Source of the DNA: Aurantiochytrium sp. KH105
Taxonomy: Eukaryota; Sar; Bigyra; Thraustochytrida; Thraustochytriidae
Assembly (NCBI GenBank): GCA_003116975.1
Contig: BGKB01000122.1
Location: 1 to 64,000, forward strand
Reading direction: 5' to 3'
Length of the DNA stretch: 64,000 bases
Position 1 is the first letter of the stretch, and each line of letters begins with the position of its first letter. The notes below the pieces were generated by a model, which ran no database searches, had not been told where the DNA came from, and saw only the letters and a program-made list of their open reading frames with translations. This document shows positions 40,342-50,098 of the stretch, in pieces. A program made the translations under genes and the position numbers.

Positions 40342-41997
40342 TCAGGGAGGCGGCGCGGCAGACCTGGCCTGCGCGCACGATGCCGTGGCCTCGGCCGCAG
40401 ACGGCGCGGGAGGGACCTCGAAGGCGGCGTGCGGGGCGTCGAGGAAGCCCTCGCCCGCCACGACGTCGTCGAGGAGCTGCGCGAGGCGGGCGCGCGAGGG
40501 CTCCAGGGGCGGCTCGACCCGCAGCGTGGCCTTGAGGATCTCCGCCAGTCGCACCGGGCGCGCCGAGGCCGATGCGCGCTCGAGGCCGACGAGCTGCGTG
40601 GCGCGCTCTGCGTTCGCAAGGTCGCGCAGACTGCGCAGGCAGTACCCGGCAAGGTTGAGCTGCGGAGAGCACGGTGGCATCTCCAGGATGCGAAGCTCTC
40701 CTTCTAAATGCGCGAGGGCCTCCTTTGTGCGTGCAAACGATGGCAGCCCTCGCACCAGACTCGCGGTCGAGCACTCGAGGCCGTGCTCGTGGGCGGCGTC
40801 GAGAACCAGGAACACCCTCTTGCCCGCAAGCGTGTACCGGCGCTTGTGAATGCTTTGCAGCACATCGTCGAGAAATTCGCAAAACGGACTCGCGTGCCAC
40901 GAGTCTCGGTACATGGATGTCGCCCCGCCCTCTGGCTCTACCTGGACGAGATTGTCTGCGTTGTACAGCGCACTGTGCAAGACGCCTAGCTTGGGGTTCA
41001 CCGCCAGGGCCGCCTGCATGCGCAAGACCACGCGGTCCGAACGTAGGCCGCCGCTGTGCACGCCGCCGGGTGGCGGGGCCACAGCGGCCACTTGCTCCTC
41101 GCCATCGCGGGCTTGAACTCCTGTTCCAGCGAGCTTGCTCAATCTTGTGCGATAGTCGATGCTCTCGATGAGAGCATCATCAATGAAGATGAGAAAGGAT
41201 TTGGCCGCCTCGCCCCGGTCCTCCTCGAGCAGAGTACTTCGTAGTGCTCGTGCGAACTTGAAGCGTTGACGGCGAATGCTTGGCTCGTTAGCTTTGGTTG
41301 CGCCGTCGGCCCCCGTCAAGAGCACGTGTCGTTTGGTGGAAAATACGCGACTCAGCCAATTCCCGACGGTCTGCGGGCTCATGATGATGTTTGAACGATA
41401 CATTTCGGCCACTTCGGGATTGCTTCTTAAAAACCGCTTCTCGTCCAAGGGGCCGCCGACAAGACGCTCCTCGGCGGAAAGGGCGGCGCCCTTTCGCAAG
41501 AGCAGAATTCGCAATGTCTCTGCGTTCAGGTAGAGCTGAAGTTGTCTGAGCATGAGTCCCGAACTGAGATGGAGGCGATCGAGGACGAGCAGGCCTTGAA
41601 AGGGCTCCATTTTCACCTGGTGGCCACCATTCTTGCCCCGAAGGTCCACGGACACACGCCCTTGACTTTCGTACCGCGCAATGAGGTTATCTGCGGTTTT
41701 GATGGGCATACCGATGCGCGCTGCGGCTTCAAGACGGCTAATGCGCCCGCCCTCTGCATCAGCCTTGATGACAAGCTCCCTTTCCTCACGCGAGTAGGTT
41801 CGTCTTTGTCGTTTCTTGGTCTTGCCGTCATCATCATTTGCTGGATCTCGAGGTCTGGCGAGGCGATTCCTGGGCTGGGAGACCACGTCTTGCGCCCCCG
41901 CGTCCGCCCTTTGCGCGGGCTCGGCGCGCTCCTCGCCTCGCGGCGCGACCGGGGCGCCTGCCCCACCACGCGAGCCACCTCCACTTTCATCGTCCAT
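40342..41997 (-). CDS. divergent Tc1/mariner- or IS630-type transposase-derived protein
   Basis: 551 residues from ATG 41997. Residues about 62-130 form an HTH region (YSREERELVIKADAEGGRIS, then RLEAAARIGMPIKTADNLIA and ARYESQGRV). The core has an Asp-containing strand FLIFIDDALIES, a second Asp in KRVFLVLDAAHEHG, and a motif MPPCSPQLNLAGYCLRSL that parallels the PPYSPDLxPxDYHLF/PPYSPELNPIE signature of mariner and IS630 transposases. In that signature the third catalytic acid is replaced by Gly here, and the spacing from the second Asp is about 50 residues instead of 34-38. The ORF is long and intact despite this. A domesticated or inactive transposase is the inference. No inverted repeats were spotted around it. 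Confidence 0.55.
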   Translation of the reverse strand: MDDESGGGSRGGAGAPVAPRGEERAEPAQRADAGAQDVVSQPRNRLARPRDPANDDDGKTKKRQRRTYSREERELVIKADAEGGRISRLEAAARIGMPIKTADNLIARYESQGRVSVDLRGKNGGHQVKMEPFQGLLVLDRLHLSSGLMLRQLQLYLNAETLRILLLRKGAALSAEERLVGGPLDEKRFLRSNPEVAEMYRSNIIMSPQTVGNWLSRVFSTKRHVLLTGADGATKANEPSIRRQRFKFARALRSTLLEEDRGEAAKSFLIFIDDALIESIDYRTRLSKLAGTGVQARDGEEQVAAVAPPPGGVHSGGLRSDRVVLRMQAALAVNPKLGVLHSALYNADNLVQVEPEGGATSMYRDSWHASPFCEFLDDVLQSIHKRRYTLAGKRVFLVLDAAHEHGLECSTASLVRGLPSFARTKEALAHLEGELRILEMPPCSPQLNLAGYCLRSLRDLANAERATQLVGLERASASARPVRLAEILKATLRVEPPLEPSRARLAQLLDDVVAGEGFLDAPHAAFEVPPAPSAAEATASCAQARSAAPPP

Positions 41998-42703
41998 GTC
42001 TGGGGCGCACTGCGTAAAGAAGAGGCCTGCCCGTCTGGGCCGGGCTATTTAACGCCTTGCTCTCTGAAGGATGCCTCCACGCACGCGCGGTGCACGAGCG
42101 CCTATCCTGGCTACGCTTGCGCGCCACGTCCAGCCACCAGCGACTGCGTCTTGCCGTCGGCGACTCGGAATTTGCATTTTTTTTTTTGGTCGCTTTTGGT
42201 CGCTTTTGGCTGATTTTTTGGATCAACCCAAGTCACCTTGCTTGCCTGCTTGAAAAATTAGGACCAAGGAGATGAAGCACTGGCAGGTAGATTACTTTTA
42301 GGAGAAGTTATTCATCGTTGTTTGCTGTCTGGCTGACTTTTTGGACAGCGAGATGAGATGAAAACCATGTTATGTATAAGATGCTTGAGGTGCCAACCAA
42401 ATCATTCGATGTTGTGGCCGCCAAGGCAAAACCTTGGAGCAAAAGGTTGGCGAGTCGGGCTCGAGTACCGTGTTCGTAAAGTCGCTTTAAAGGCTTACGA
42501 ACGGACGGAAGTGGAATGAGAGGAGGAATAAGAGGCATCAGTCTTGGCGATCGATTCGCGGGCGCGCATCGTACGCACGTCAGCCGCAAGCCAACAGCCG
42601 TCAGGGCCAACCCGGACGTCGTTTCGCTTGCTCAAATCAAAAAGTGCAGCAGCATTGTCAAAAATGCAGCAGCCTCGTGCATGACGTTGCAGGCGATGCA
42701 GAC
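41998..42703. other. intergenic region, no gene seen
   Basis: Upstream flank of the transposase-like gene (-) and 3' flank of IMP1 (-). Contains a T-rich run at 42178-42187 followed by a GGTCGCTTTT direct repeat (42188-42210). Nothing else recognised. Confidence 0.45.
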
Positions 42704-43348
42704 TCATCGCAAAAAGGAGAACTGGGAGAGGGGCCAAACCCGCGCCACGACGCGCGCCTTGACCGCAATCGCTGGGACCGGTCCGTACAGCCTGGAATCC
42801 GAAGACGCCTCCTTGTTATCGCCCTCGAGCCAGACGCAGCCGGCTGGCACACGCACATAGTGCTCTTCCTCGCCCTCGATGTCGTCCTCGGGCGCGGCGG
42901 CATGAGCTGCCGGCGCAGCGAATGCAGTGTGAAGCGTCATGGTCTGTACCGCTCCGAGCGACGTGGATCTGGCAAGGGGCGTCTCGTCGCCGGCATCAGT
43001 AGCAGCGGCAGCAGCAGCAGCAGCGAGTGGTGCATTGGACAGCGATGGGGCATTGCCTGCGCGCACGAGGTCGCCTGCGACGCCGACGACGCGTTTACAG
43101 ACCACGCCGTGCGGTTCTCCCGGCGGCTGCGCGATGACGAGGTCGCCCTTGCGGCAGGCGACGAGCCTCGGCGAGAGTCTCTCGACGAGCACGTGGTCTC
43201 CGCTCTCGTTGATCGTGGGCACCATGGAGGGGCCCTCGCACCGCAGCACGTCCACCTGCGTCCACGCCGCCGCGCACGCCGCCGCCGCGCTCCCCGCCGC
43301 CGCCGCCGACGCCGCCCACCTGCGCCTCGCGCGCGCGACGCGCATCAT
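42704..43348 (-). CDS. IMP1: mitochondrial inner membrane protease subunit 1 (signal peptidase I family)
   Basis: 214 residues from ATG 43348. A short N-terminal hydrophobic segment (WAASAAAAGSAAAACAAAW, residues 11-29) anchors it. Catalytic Ser41 lies in EGPSMVPT and the general base Lys85 in VCKRVVGVAGD. The late signature WLEGDNKEASSDSRLYGPVP and terminal VWPLSQFSFLR match IMP1/IMMP1L very closely (human ends IWPLSDFGFLR). An Ala-rich, acidic insertion (about 100-145) sits between the lysine and the last signature and is unusual. IMP1 cleaves bipartite presequences on the intermembrane-space side of the mitochondrial inner membrane. The upstream ORF is open but has no ATG in good context before 43348. 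Confidence 0.9.
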   Translation of the reverse strand: MMRVARARRRWAASAAAAGSAAAACAAAWTQVDVLRCEGPSMVPTINESGDHVLVERLSPRLVACRKGDLVIAQPPGEPHGVVCKRVVGVAGDLVRAGNAPSLSNAPLAAAAAAAATDAGDETPLARSTSLGAVQTMTLHTAFAAPAAHAAAPEDDIEGEEEHYVRVPAGCVWLEGDNKEASSDSRLYGPVPAIAVKARVVARVWPLSQFSFLR

Positions 43349-44475
43349 CTCCTGCGTCTGCGCCCGCGTCTTCCGCTCCTCCTCCTCCTCCCCCGGCGTC
43401 TCTCCGCGCCGGCCTCTCCGCGCGCCGCCGCGCTCTGCGCTGCCCGCGCTGCTCGCCGCGGCGTGCCGCGTTCGGCTTCTGCCGCGCCGCGCCCGCGAGT
43501 CTCCTGCTGCCCGCGCCTGCGTCCGGACTTCCCGCCGCGGCGGGCGAGAAACAATCCCCGCCGGGCCCCGGGAAATCGAGCAGAGCGAGCAGGCGATCGA
43601 GCAGCGAGCGAGCAGCGAGCGGCCGCTGCACGCGCCGCGCGAGGCGGGGCGGGCGAAGGCGGGCGGAGGAGGAGAGGAAAGGGAGGCAGGTCTGCACGCC
43701 GGCGCGGTTTGGGGGCGAGAGCGAGAGCAGCTGCAGCTGCAGGTGCAGATGCAGATGCTCAAGGGCACGTGCAGCGAGGGACCAGGTTGACACAATGGCA
43801 GAAGAAGAGTCAGGCTGCGCGGGTACGTACGGAGGCGGCCTTGCGTCGCGTCGCGTCGCGCGTAAAGCGTCTGCGCGCGCGGCGAAACCCGCGCGCGCGG
43901 CCTCGGCGTCGTTCGCGGCTCGCTTGCTCGCTTGCTCGCTTGCTCGCTTTCCTTGATTGCTGGCGTGCTTTCCTCGCGCGAGCGCGGGCGCGAAGGGAGG
44001 GCGGCCTGCGTCACTTCTTTTAGTAGACCTGGGACGCGCTGGGACGAAGGTGCGTGCATGCCTCATACAGCACGTGCTCGCGGGGTGAGCGACTGCGAAT
44101 GCGCGAGGGAGAAAGGGAAGACGGGGCATCAAGACTCGGCGCGCAGATCTCCTCGACGGCGGCGAGAGAGCTCGCCGCTGCGAGGACGCGGACTCCGGCC
44201 GGGACGGAGTACTTACTACATACATCATCTGCCATGTCGGATCACGCTGCCATTATGGCTGGCCGAAAACGGAGCAAGCACGGCAAGTCGAGGCCAAGAG
44301 CAATTGGGTGCTCGAGCCGACTCGAGCGCCGCGCCGCGCAGAGACCAGACAGCTCCAGACAGCAGCCAGTCGGGACTAGCGTGCGCGCGCGCATACACAC
44401 ACACACACGTGCGTGCGTACGTACGTACGTACGCACACTCGGGCACGCGGGAAGAAACGGAAAGGGGAGCGCGCC
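43349..44475. promoter_or_regulatory. divergent upstream region, IMP1 (-) and SET-domain gene (+)
   Basis: Very GC-rich. Arrays: (GCTTGCTC)n at 43920-43951, and (CA)n/(GTAC)n at 44396-44435 just before the SET gene ATG. A minus-strand ATG at 44235 is followed closely by a GTAAGTAC donor, which might be an upstream exon of IMP1; not demonstrated. Antisense ORFs overlapping IMP1 are shadows. Confidence 0.45.
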
Positions 44476-45732
44476 ATGGCCGGGCTCATCGCCACAGAGG
44501 CCACCAAGGCGCTCCAGACGTGGGCGTGCGACCAGCACGGAGCTCTTGGCGGGGACCGCGTGGCTCTCGGCGTGACGCGCGACGCCAACGAGGGCGTTGG
44601 CGCAATCGCGACGCGGGATATTGCCGTTGGAGAGCACGTCCTCTCGGTGCCTGCGGCGCTCCTGCTCGACGCCTACGCGGCGCAGGAAGACCCGAAACTC
44701 GGACCCTTTCTCAAGCGGCACAAGCTCTGCAGACCTGGAGGCTTCTACGCCAGCGCAGACGAAGAAGCGTGGCCGGTAATCTTGCTCTTAGCCCTGCGTG
44801 CGCACAATGGGCCTTCGTCGCCCTACGTGAATGCTCTCCCTGGCGAGAACGACCTCGACGCGGCCTCGTGCTGGACGCGCGGGGAGCTCGACGCTCTCCT
44901 TCCAGAGTACCACCCAGTGCGTGAGAGAGCCCTTGCCGCCCAATCTGAGCGCGAGACATGGGCCGAGCGCGCACATGTGGAACTTGGTCTGCCCCAAACT
45001 CTTGTGCGATGGGCCGCGTCCATGTTTTGGAGCCGCGCTTTGCAAGTCCCTGTCAACTCGCGAGGCCAGAGGGCCCAGACTTCGGCAGTGACGCCCTTTT
45101 TAGATTCTCTCAACCACCGTGCTGGACAACTGCACACGCTGCAGGTTTCCGATCAAGGCCACGTGCTCCTCGTAGCGGGTCACGCCATCGCGTCTGGAGA
45201 CGCTGTGTACATCAACTATGGCGCCAAGTCCAACTTTGACCTGTTATTGCATTACGGGTTCGTGGGCCCGAGCTGTCCTGAGGACATGTCTCACTTTGAA
45301 ATGGGTGGATCAGTATTCAAGGTTCGTCGTGGGACCCCAGACCTTTTTGTCTTTCCGTCTGGGCTTCTTGATGCCGCGAGGCAGACCAGCCGCCCCAGTC
45401 TAGATACTGCGCCAGCAAGCAATGTCAGCAGCAAGGCGCCGTATCAAGACCTCGAGCCCGACGATGAGGACTGGGTTCTTTATTTTTGCAATCTCGGGAA
45501 CCCAAATCCCACCGCAGGTGCGGAGGCTGCAGCACTTCAGTATCTTGTCCAGACCGTGCGTCAACAGCTCGACGCCAGCTCGAAAACGGTGTCGACTGCT
45601 GCAGAAACGGGTGTGGGCTCTGTGCAATCTTCTCGAAGGAAACTCGCGACTATGCTTCATGCATCCGAGAGGAGGTGTCTCGAGGCCATGCTCACTGCAT
45701 CCCTGCGTCTCGCGCGCCTCATTGGAGTCTAA
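44476..45732 (+). CDS. SET-domain lysine/histidine methyltransferase, SETD3/Rubisco-LSMT type
   Basis: 418 residues from ATG 44476 (CGCCATGG). The split SET domain shows GVGAIATRDIAVGEHVLSVP (start), a long helical insertion with AWPVILLLALRAHNGPSSPY, then FWSRALQVPV, the substrate/SAM motif PFLDSLNHRAGQ and GDAVYINYGAKSNFDLLLHY followed by GFV, exactly the order of LSMT/SETD3 enzymes. The C-terminal helical part (Rubs-bind-like) is present but shorter than in SETD3 (418 vs about 590 residues). These enzymes use S-adenosylmethionine to methylate non-histone targets such as actin His73 or ribosomal proteins. The substrate here is unknown. Cytosolic or nuclear. Confidence 0.83.
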   Translation: MAGLIATEATKALQTWACDQHGALGGDRVALGVTRDANEGVGAIATRDIAVGEHVLSVPAALLLDAYAAQEDPKLGPFLKRHKLCRPGGFYASADEEAWPVILLLALRAHNGPSSPYVNALPGENDLDAASCWTRGELDALLPEYHPVRERALAAQSERETWAERAHVELGLPQTLVRWAASMFWSRALQVPVNSRGQRAQTSAVTPFLDSLNHRAGQLHTLQVSDQGHVLLVAGHAIASGDAVYINYGAKSNFDLLLHYGFVGPSCPEDMSHFEMGGSVFKVRRGTPDLFVFPSGLLDAARQTSRPSLDTAPASNVSSKAPYQDLEPDDEDWVLYFCNLGNPNPTAGAEAAALQYLVQTVRQQLDASSKTVSTAAETGVGSVQSSRRKLATMLHASERRCLEAMLTASLRLARLIGV

Positions 45733-46192
45733 ATACGAATCTTGGTGTCTTCAATTGCGCCACTCCCGCTTCTGTATACGTAAAGTAAAAGTTAATTTGA
45801 TTGATGAAAGGATTTGCCACCATCTCCATCTTCTTTCCCCTTTGGAATTAGACCGTTTCTTTGCCGCTGGTACTGTTGCGGTCGTCGCAAAGCAAAGCAA
45901 AGCAAAGCAAAGCAAAGCAAAGCAAAGTCGCTCATTGGTCGGCGCTGCGACATACTTATACCAACTAGGCCTATACATTAGGGAAAAAGCGGAAAGGATC
46001 TCTTCGCTCATGAGATGAGGGGCAAAGCATGGGCAGACCGACTCTGCTTTCGACCCGCGCCGCACTGCGCCGCGCCTCGCCGCGCCTCGCCGCGCCTCGG
46101 CGGCAGATTGAGTCTGCGGGCCGCCTCCTCCTCTCCTCGGGCCACGCCGCGCCACGCCGCGCCACGCCACGCTTCGAAGTTCGACTATCGTC
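45733..46192. promoter_or_regulatory. upstream region of SCAMP gene
   Basis: Contains (AGCAA)n at 45889-45927, ACTAGGCCTATAC at 45964-45976, and a CGCGCCTCGC/GCCACGCC repeat at 46074-46170 ending 20 bp before the ATG. No gene. Confidence 0.5.
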
Positions 46193-47149
46193 ATGACTTC
46201 CGCGGAGATCGTCCTCGCGGCTGAGGAGGGCGCAGCCGCTTATGCGTTTGGCGAAAGGGGAGATGCCAGCGCCAAAAACCTCCACGAGCAGCTCGACGAT
46301 GCGGCAGCTCACAATCCTTTCGCGGCCGCCTTTGCATCAGAAAGCGACCCCTTCGAGGACGCCGCGCACAATGCCTTCAACTTCAGCCCATATCAGCTTG
46401 GCTCGGTGTACGGCGAAGACACAATCAGCCTCCTCGCCTATGATGACCCAGAAGACCAGAAACCACAGCGCCCAAGACGTTCCTCAGACTTGTATTCGGA
46501 CTCTGATCAGACTGCGTACGGCGCAAAAGGCCTTCCAGCACGCGAGTGGAAGGAGGAGAAGAAAACCTCTTCCTCAAGCGCATGCAGTTTCCTCGGTCTT
46601 GTCCTCTGCATCGCAGAGTGGCGTGTCTTCTCCGAGCTCGACAGGGCTCTCTTGCAAAAAGAAGCGAACCTTGTCCGTCAGGCCTTTTATGTGCACTGGA
46701 TACACATGCTCGGGCTGGTGACGAACTGTGTCGTTTGTGGAGCCCTCGTCCTGGGCGAGGCTCCATCCGCTGGAAACGGTCGCGAGAGCATTCCTTCTTT
46801 CACGGCGTGGATGTGGTCCATCGGATACCTTGTGGTGGGCTCCTATGCGGGTTGGTACTCTTGGACCCGCCAGCTCTATGTAAATTTCAAGACGGAGTCG
46901 TCCGCAGCTTGGTCCTGGTTTGATGCGTGTTTTGCGCTTCATACGGCCTTTACCTGTGTGCTCATCGCGGGCATTCCTGGATCGGGCTCTGCGGGCATAA
47001 TCTCCATTATCATGCTTCGAAACTGGCTTCCGCGATTTACATTTGCGCTCGTGGCGAGCAGCGTGGCAATCGCTTTCCAAGGCATTGTGCTAGTCTGGTC
47101 GCTTTGCCTCTGGCGTCAAGTGCACAGACGCCGACAAGGAAGGCTATGA
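46193..47149 (+). CDS. SCAMP: secretory carrier membrane protein (SCAMP)
   Basis: 318 residues. The N-terminal cytosolic part has an NPF motif (residues 41-43) and DPF motifs typical of EH-domain and AP2 binding. A coiled amphipathic segment follows, then four transmembrane helices at about 165-187, 203-225, 240-262 and 275-300. The SCAMP signature between helices 2 and 3 is clear: IGYLVVGSYAGWYSWTRQLY followed by VNFKTESSAAWSWF, equivalent to the family's CWYRPVYKAFRTDSSxxF, and IPGSGSAGIISI follows. The LPAREWKEEKK segment precedes the membrane domain as in other SCAMPs. It cycles in Golgi, endosome and plasma-membrane traffic. Intronless. Confidence 0.87.
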   Translation: MTSAEIVLAAEEGAAAYAFGERGDASAKNLHEQLDDAAAHNPFAAAFASESDPFEDAAHNAFNFSPYQLGSVYGEDTISLLAYDDPEDQKPQRPRRSSDLYSDSDQTAYGAKGLPAREWKEEKKTSSSSACSFLGLVLCIAEWRVFSELDRALLQKEANLVRQAFYVHWIHMLGLVTNCVVCGALVLGEAPSAGNGRESIPSFTAWMWSIGYLVVGSYAGWYSWTRQLYVNFKTESSAAWSWFDACFALHTAFTCVLIAGIPGSGSAGIISIIMLRNWLPRFTFALVASSVAIAFQGIVLVWSLCLWRQVHRRRQGRL

Positions 47150-47293
47150 GAAAAGATCAGTCCAGGGGGAAAAAGACAATCACATTTGCTTAGCGTACGT
47201 GGCAGCTTTGGGCATTTTGAAAAGGTAGCACAGCCAGAAAGAAAGAAAGAAAGAAAGAAAAAGATAGGAAGAAACAAGAAACAGGAAAACACT
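47150..47293. other. convergent spacer with (AAAG)n
   Basis: Short spacer between the SCAMP gene (+) and the Q-rich gene (-). It contains a GAAA tetranucleotide array at about 47239-47260. Confidence 0.5.
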
Positions 47294-48373
47294 CTACACA
47301 AGCTGTGCAAAGGACCTCATCAGCTCTGGATGCTCACTGAAAAGAGCGTTGACCTGTCTGTAAATTTCCTCGTAGCTCATCTTCCCAAGCTTGAACTGCT
47401 CCAAGAGGCCGGTGAACAACGAATAAATCTGTGGCCTATCCTTGAAGGCGGTCTTGACCTGCTCGAAGAACTTCATCGCTTCTTCGTGCTTCTTCTCTCC
47501 CGCGCTCGCGCTCGCGCTCGCACTTGCGCTCGCGTTCGCTGACGAACTTCCAGAAGACGCCATCTTCCGCATTGCAGCCTGCTCTTGCCATTGCTTTTCA
47601 TATTCCTGCTGCATTTGCAGAGGTAGGTGGCGAATGTTCGCCAAAAATTCTGCCCTTAGGCTTGCTTCATCCCCGCTAGTGTTTCCATGCGCGCTTGCCC
47701 TTGAGCGACCATACCCTAGTCCGCCAAGGCCATCGGAACCCATGTGCGCACCAGACCCGAATCCGCCGGGCATCCCTTGTAGCAGATTACCATGACCCGA
47801 GTGCTGCTGCTGCTGCTGTTGATGATGAGGATGTTGCATTTGTTGCAAATACTGCTGAACCTGCAGGAGTTGCTCTAAATCGGCGGGGGCGGAGTCCTGT
47901 TGTGAATGGGATGATTGCGACTGCTGCTGGGCACGCATTTGTTGTAAAAGCTTCTGAATACTCTCTGGGTCCAGGTTGCATTCCCGCGCGAGCTGATGTA
48001 CTTGCGCCAAGAACATTTCCTGTTGCTGTTGCTGTTGCTGTTGATGATGTTGCTGCTGCTGTTGCTGCTGCAGTCGCTGATGCTCGTGTTGCTGGGCCTG
48101 AAGGTAGGACTTTGAAAGATCAGCGCCACGGTTCCCGATGTTTGCTTTTAAGAAGCTTGGATCAAGGCCCGGCAAGCCCTGCCAGGAGTTGGCACCCTGC
48201 TGTTGCTTTTTATGCATCTCAGATTCATGCGATTGGTTCTGTGAAGCAGATGCCTTTTTCTTTTGCTGCGACTGCTGTTGTTGCTGTTTCTGTTTTGAGG
48301 TTTGTGACTGCATGGACGCGGGCTGTTGTTGCTGCCGCGAATGCACAGGGTTCGACGATTGCCGCTGCTGTTG

Positions 48374-48407
<34 letters not shown>

Positions 48408-48560
48408 ATGTGTTGTTGTTGTTGTTGGTGGTGATCTTCAAAAAAGCTGCTGTAGGCTTGCAGCAACCGCATCGTGTCTTCATGGTTGAGAGACCCACCT
48501 TGACCCTCCAGAAGCAGACGGAGTTGCTCCTGCATTTGCTGATGATCGTTCGCAGGATTA

Positions 48561-48603
<43 letters not shown>

Positions 48604-50059
48604 GGAAATTGTGACCGGAAGAATGCGTTCGTTGCTGCTGCTGCTGCTGCCGCTGTTGTTGTTGTTGTTGCTGCTGCTGCTGCTGATGCATAGCAGTGGG
48701 TGCAGCGCGATCTGGCTTTTGCTGATTGCTTGAGCTCCCACTTGCATGACGAGCGACACTGGCTTGTCCAGCATTATCCGGACCTTGAGATGTGATCATC
48801 GAAGCTGCCATGCGAAACACCATTTTATCCCCGTCCGACAGGTGGCGCCATTGAAAACGAAGTGCGTTCAGGTAGGTGGTACGGTCAAGAGCAGAAATCT
48901 CAGTGCTTGCAGGATCGAAGCCATGCTGCGCGCAAAAGATTCCAAAGGGCGACAACTTGCTGACCTGTGAGTCAGGAGTACTGTCGCCATCATCAATGAT
49001 ACCACTTCCAAGGAGCTGTTGTTGTTGCTGCTGGAGCATTTGATGAAGAAGAGCGTCGTTCATACCCAAAGTCGCCTGAACTTGCCCCATACTGCCGGAG
49101 CTTCCTTGACCACCGTTGTTGTTGCTGTCGTTCGCCCCAGCATTGCGTTTGCCTGCCATCGAGGAGCTCATTTGAGAATTTGCCTGTTGCTGCTGCTGCT
49201 GCTGTTGACCCATGCTGTTTTGCAAGAACAAGATCTGATCCTGCTGTAACTGCTTCAGTCGCTGATCCTCTTGGTGGCGCCGCATGACATAAGTATTCTG
49301 TTTCTGCTCGACACTGTCTCGTCCAATGTTGGAAGAATCAGCAAAGTGGTTTTCGTTGTTGTTGTTCATGTTGTTCTTGCTGCTGTTGCTAGCATCGCCG
49401 CTGGTACCGCTGACCGAGTTCTTTCGCGGTCTCTTATTATCTTTGCCCTCGCTAGACTTGCGTTGCTTTCCCTTGTTCTGGGATGCGCCAGTCGAGCCCT
49501 GAGAAAGCGCGCGCTGCGGGGCGGTATCCGAACTCATTTTGTCTTTGGTCCTCTGCAGCAAACCTTGCTGCTGATGCTGCTGATGCAGGAGATGTAATTG
49601 TTGCTGCCGCTGCTGTTCGTGCAGTTGCTGTTGTTGGAGGTGCTGAGGGTGTTGTTGTTGTTGTTGCTGCTGCTGCTGCTGATGGTGTTGAAGTTGGAGC
49701 TGCATAAAGTGACGTTGAGCTGCCTGGAGCTCTTCTGCAGATAGATTGCGTTGCAGGTCTGGCATGTGATGCTGAAGCAAGAGCTGCTGAATATTTTCAG
49801 CAGTCAGATTGCCCATACCAAGATGGGCCAGCTGTTGTTGTTGCTGTTGGAGCTGCTGTTGTTGCTGTTGCTGCTGAGCAGACGATGCTCCTGCTCCGGA
49901 TGCAAGCTCCATTACGGTGGCTTGAGCTAGAGGCGTGGCAGCATGTCCTGGCACATTGGCCGCAGTGGCGACGGCAAGAGCTGCCGCCGCGGCCGTGGCA
50001 GCCTTGGCCTCGGCGCCGGTACCAAGAGGTTGTTGCGTTGAGGTCTGATTCTGCGATTC

Positions 50060-50098
<39 letters not shown>

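Noticed and set aside
39605-40900. 431-codon minus-strand ORF overlapping the transposase-like gene
   Set aside because: Arg/Ala-rich shadow frame; the overlapping 40342-41997 frame has the HTH and DDE-like motifs.
42644-44023. 459-codon ORF antisense to IMP1
   Set aside because: Shadow of the IMP1 reading frame; the minus strand has the catalytic motifs.
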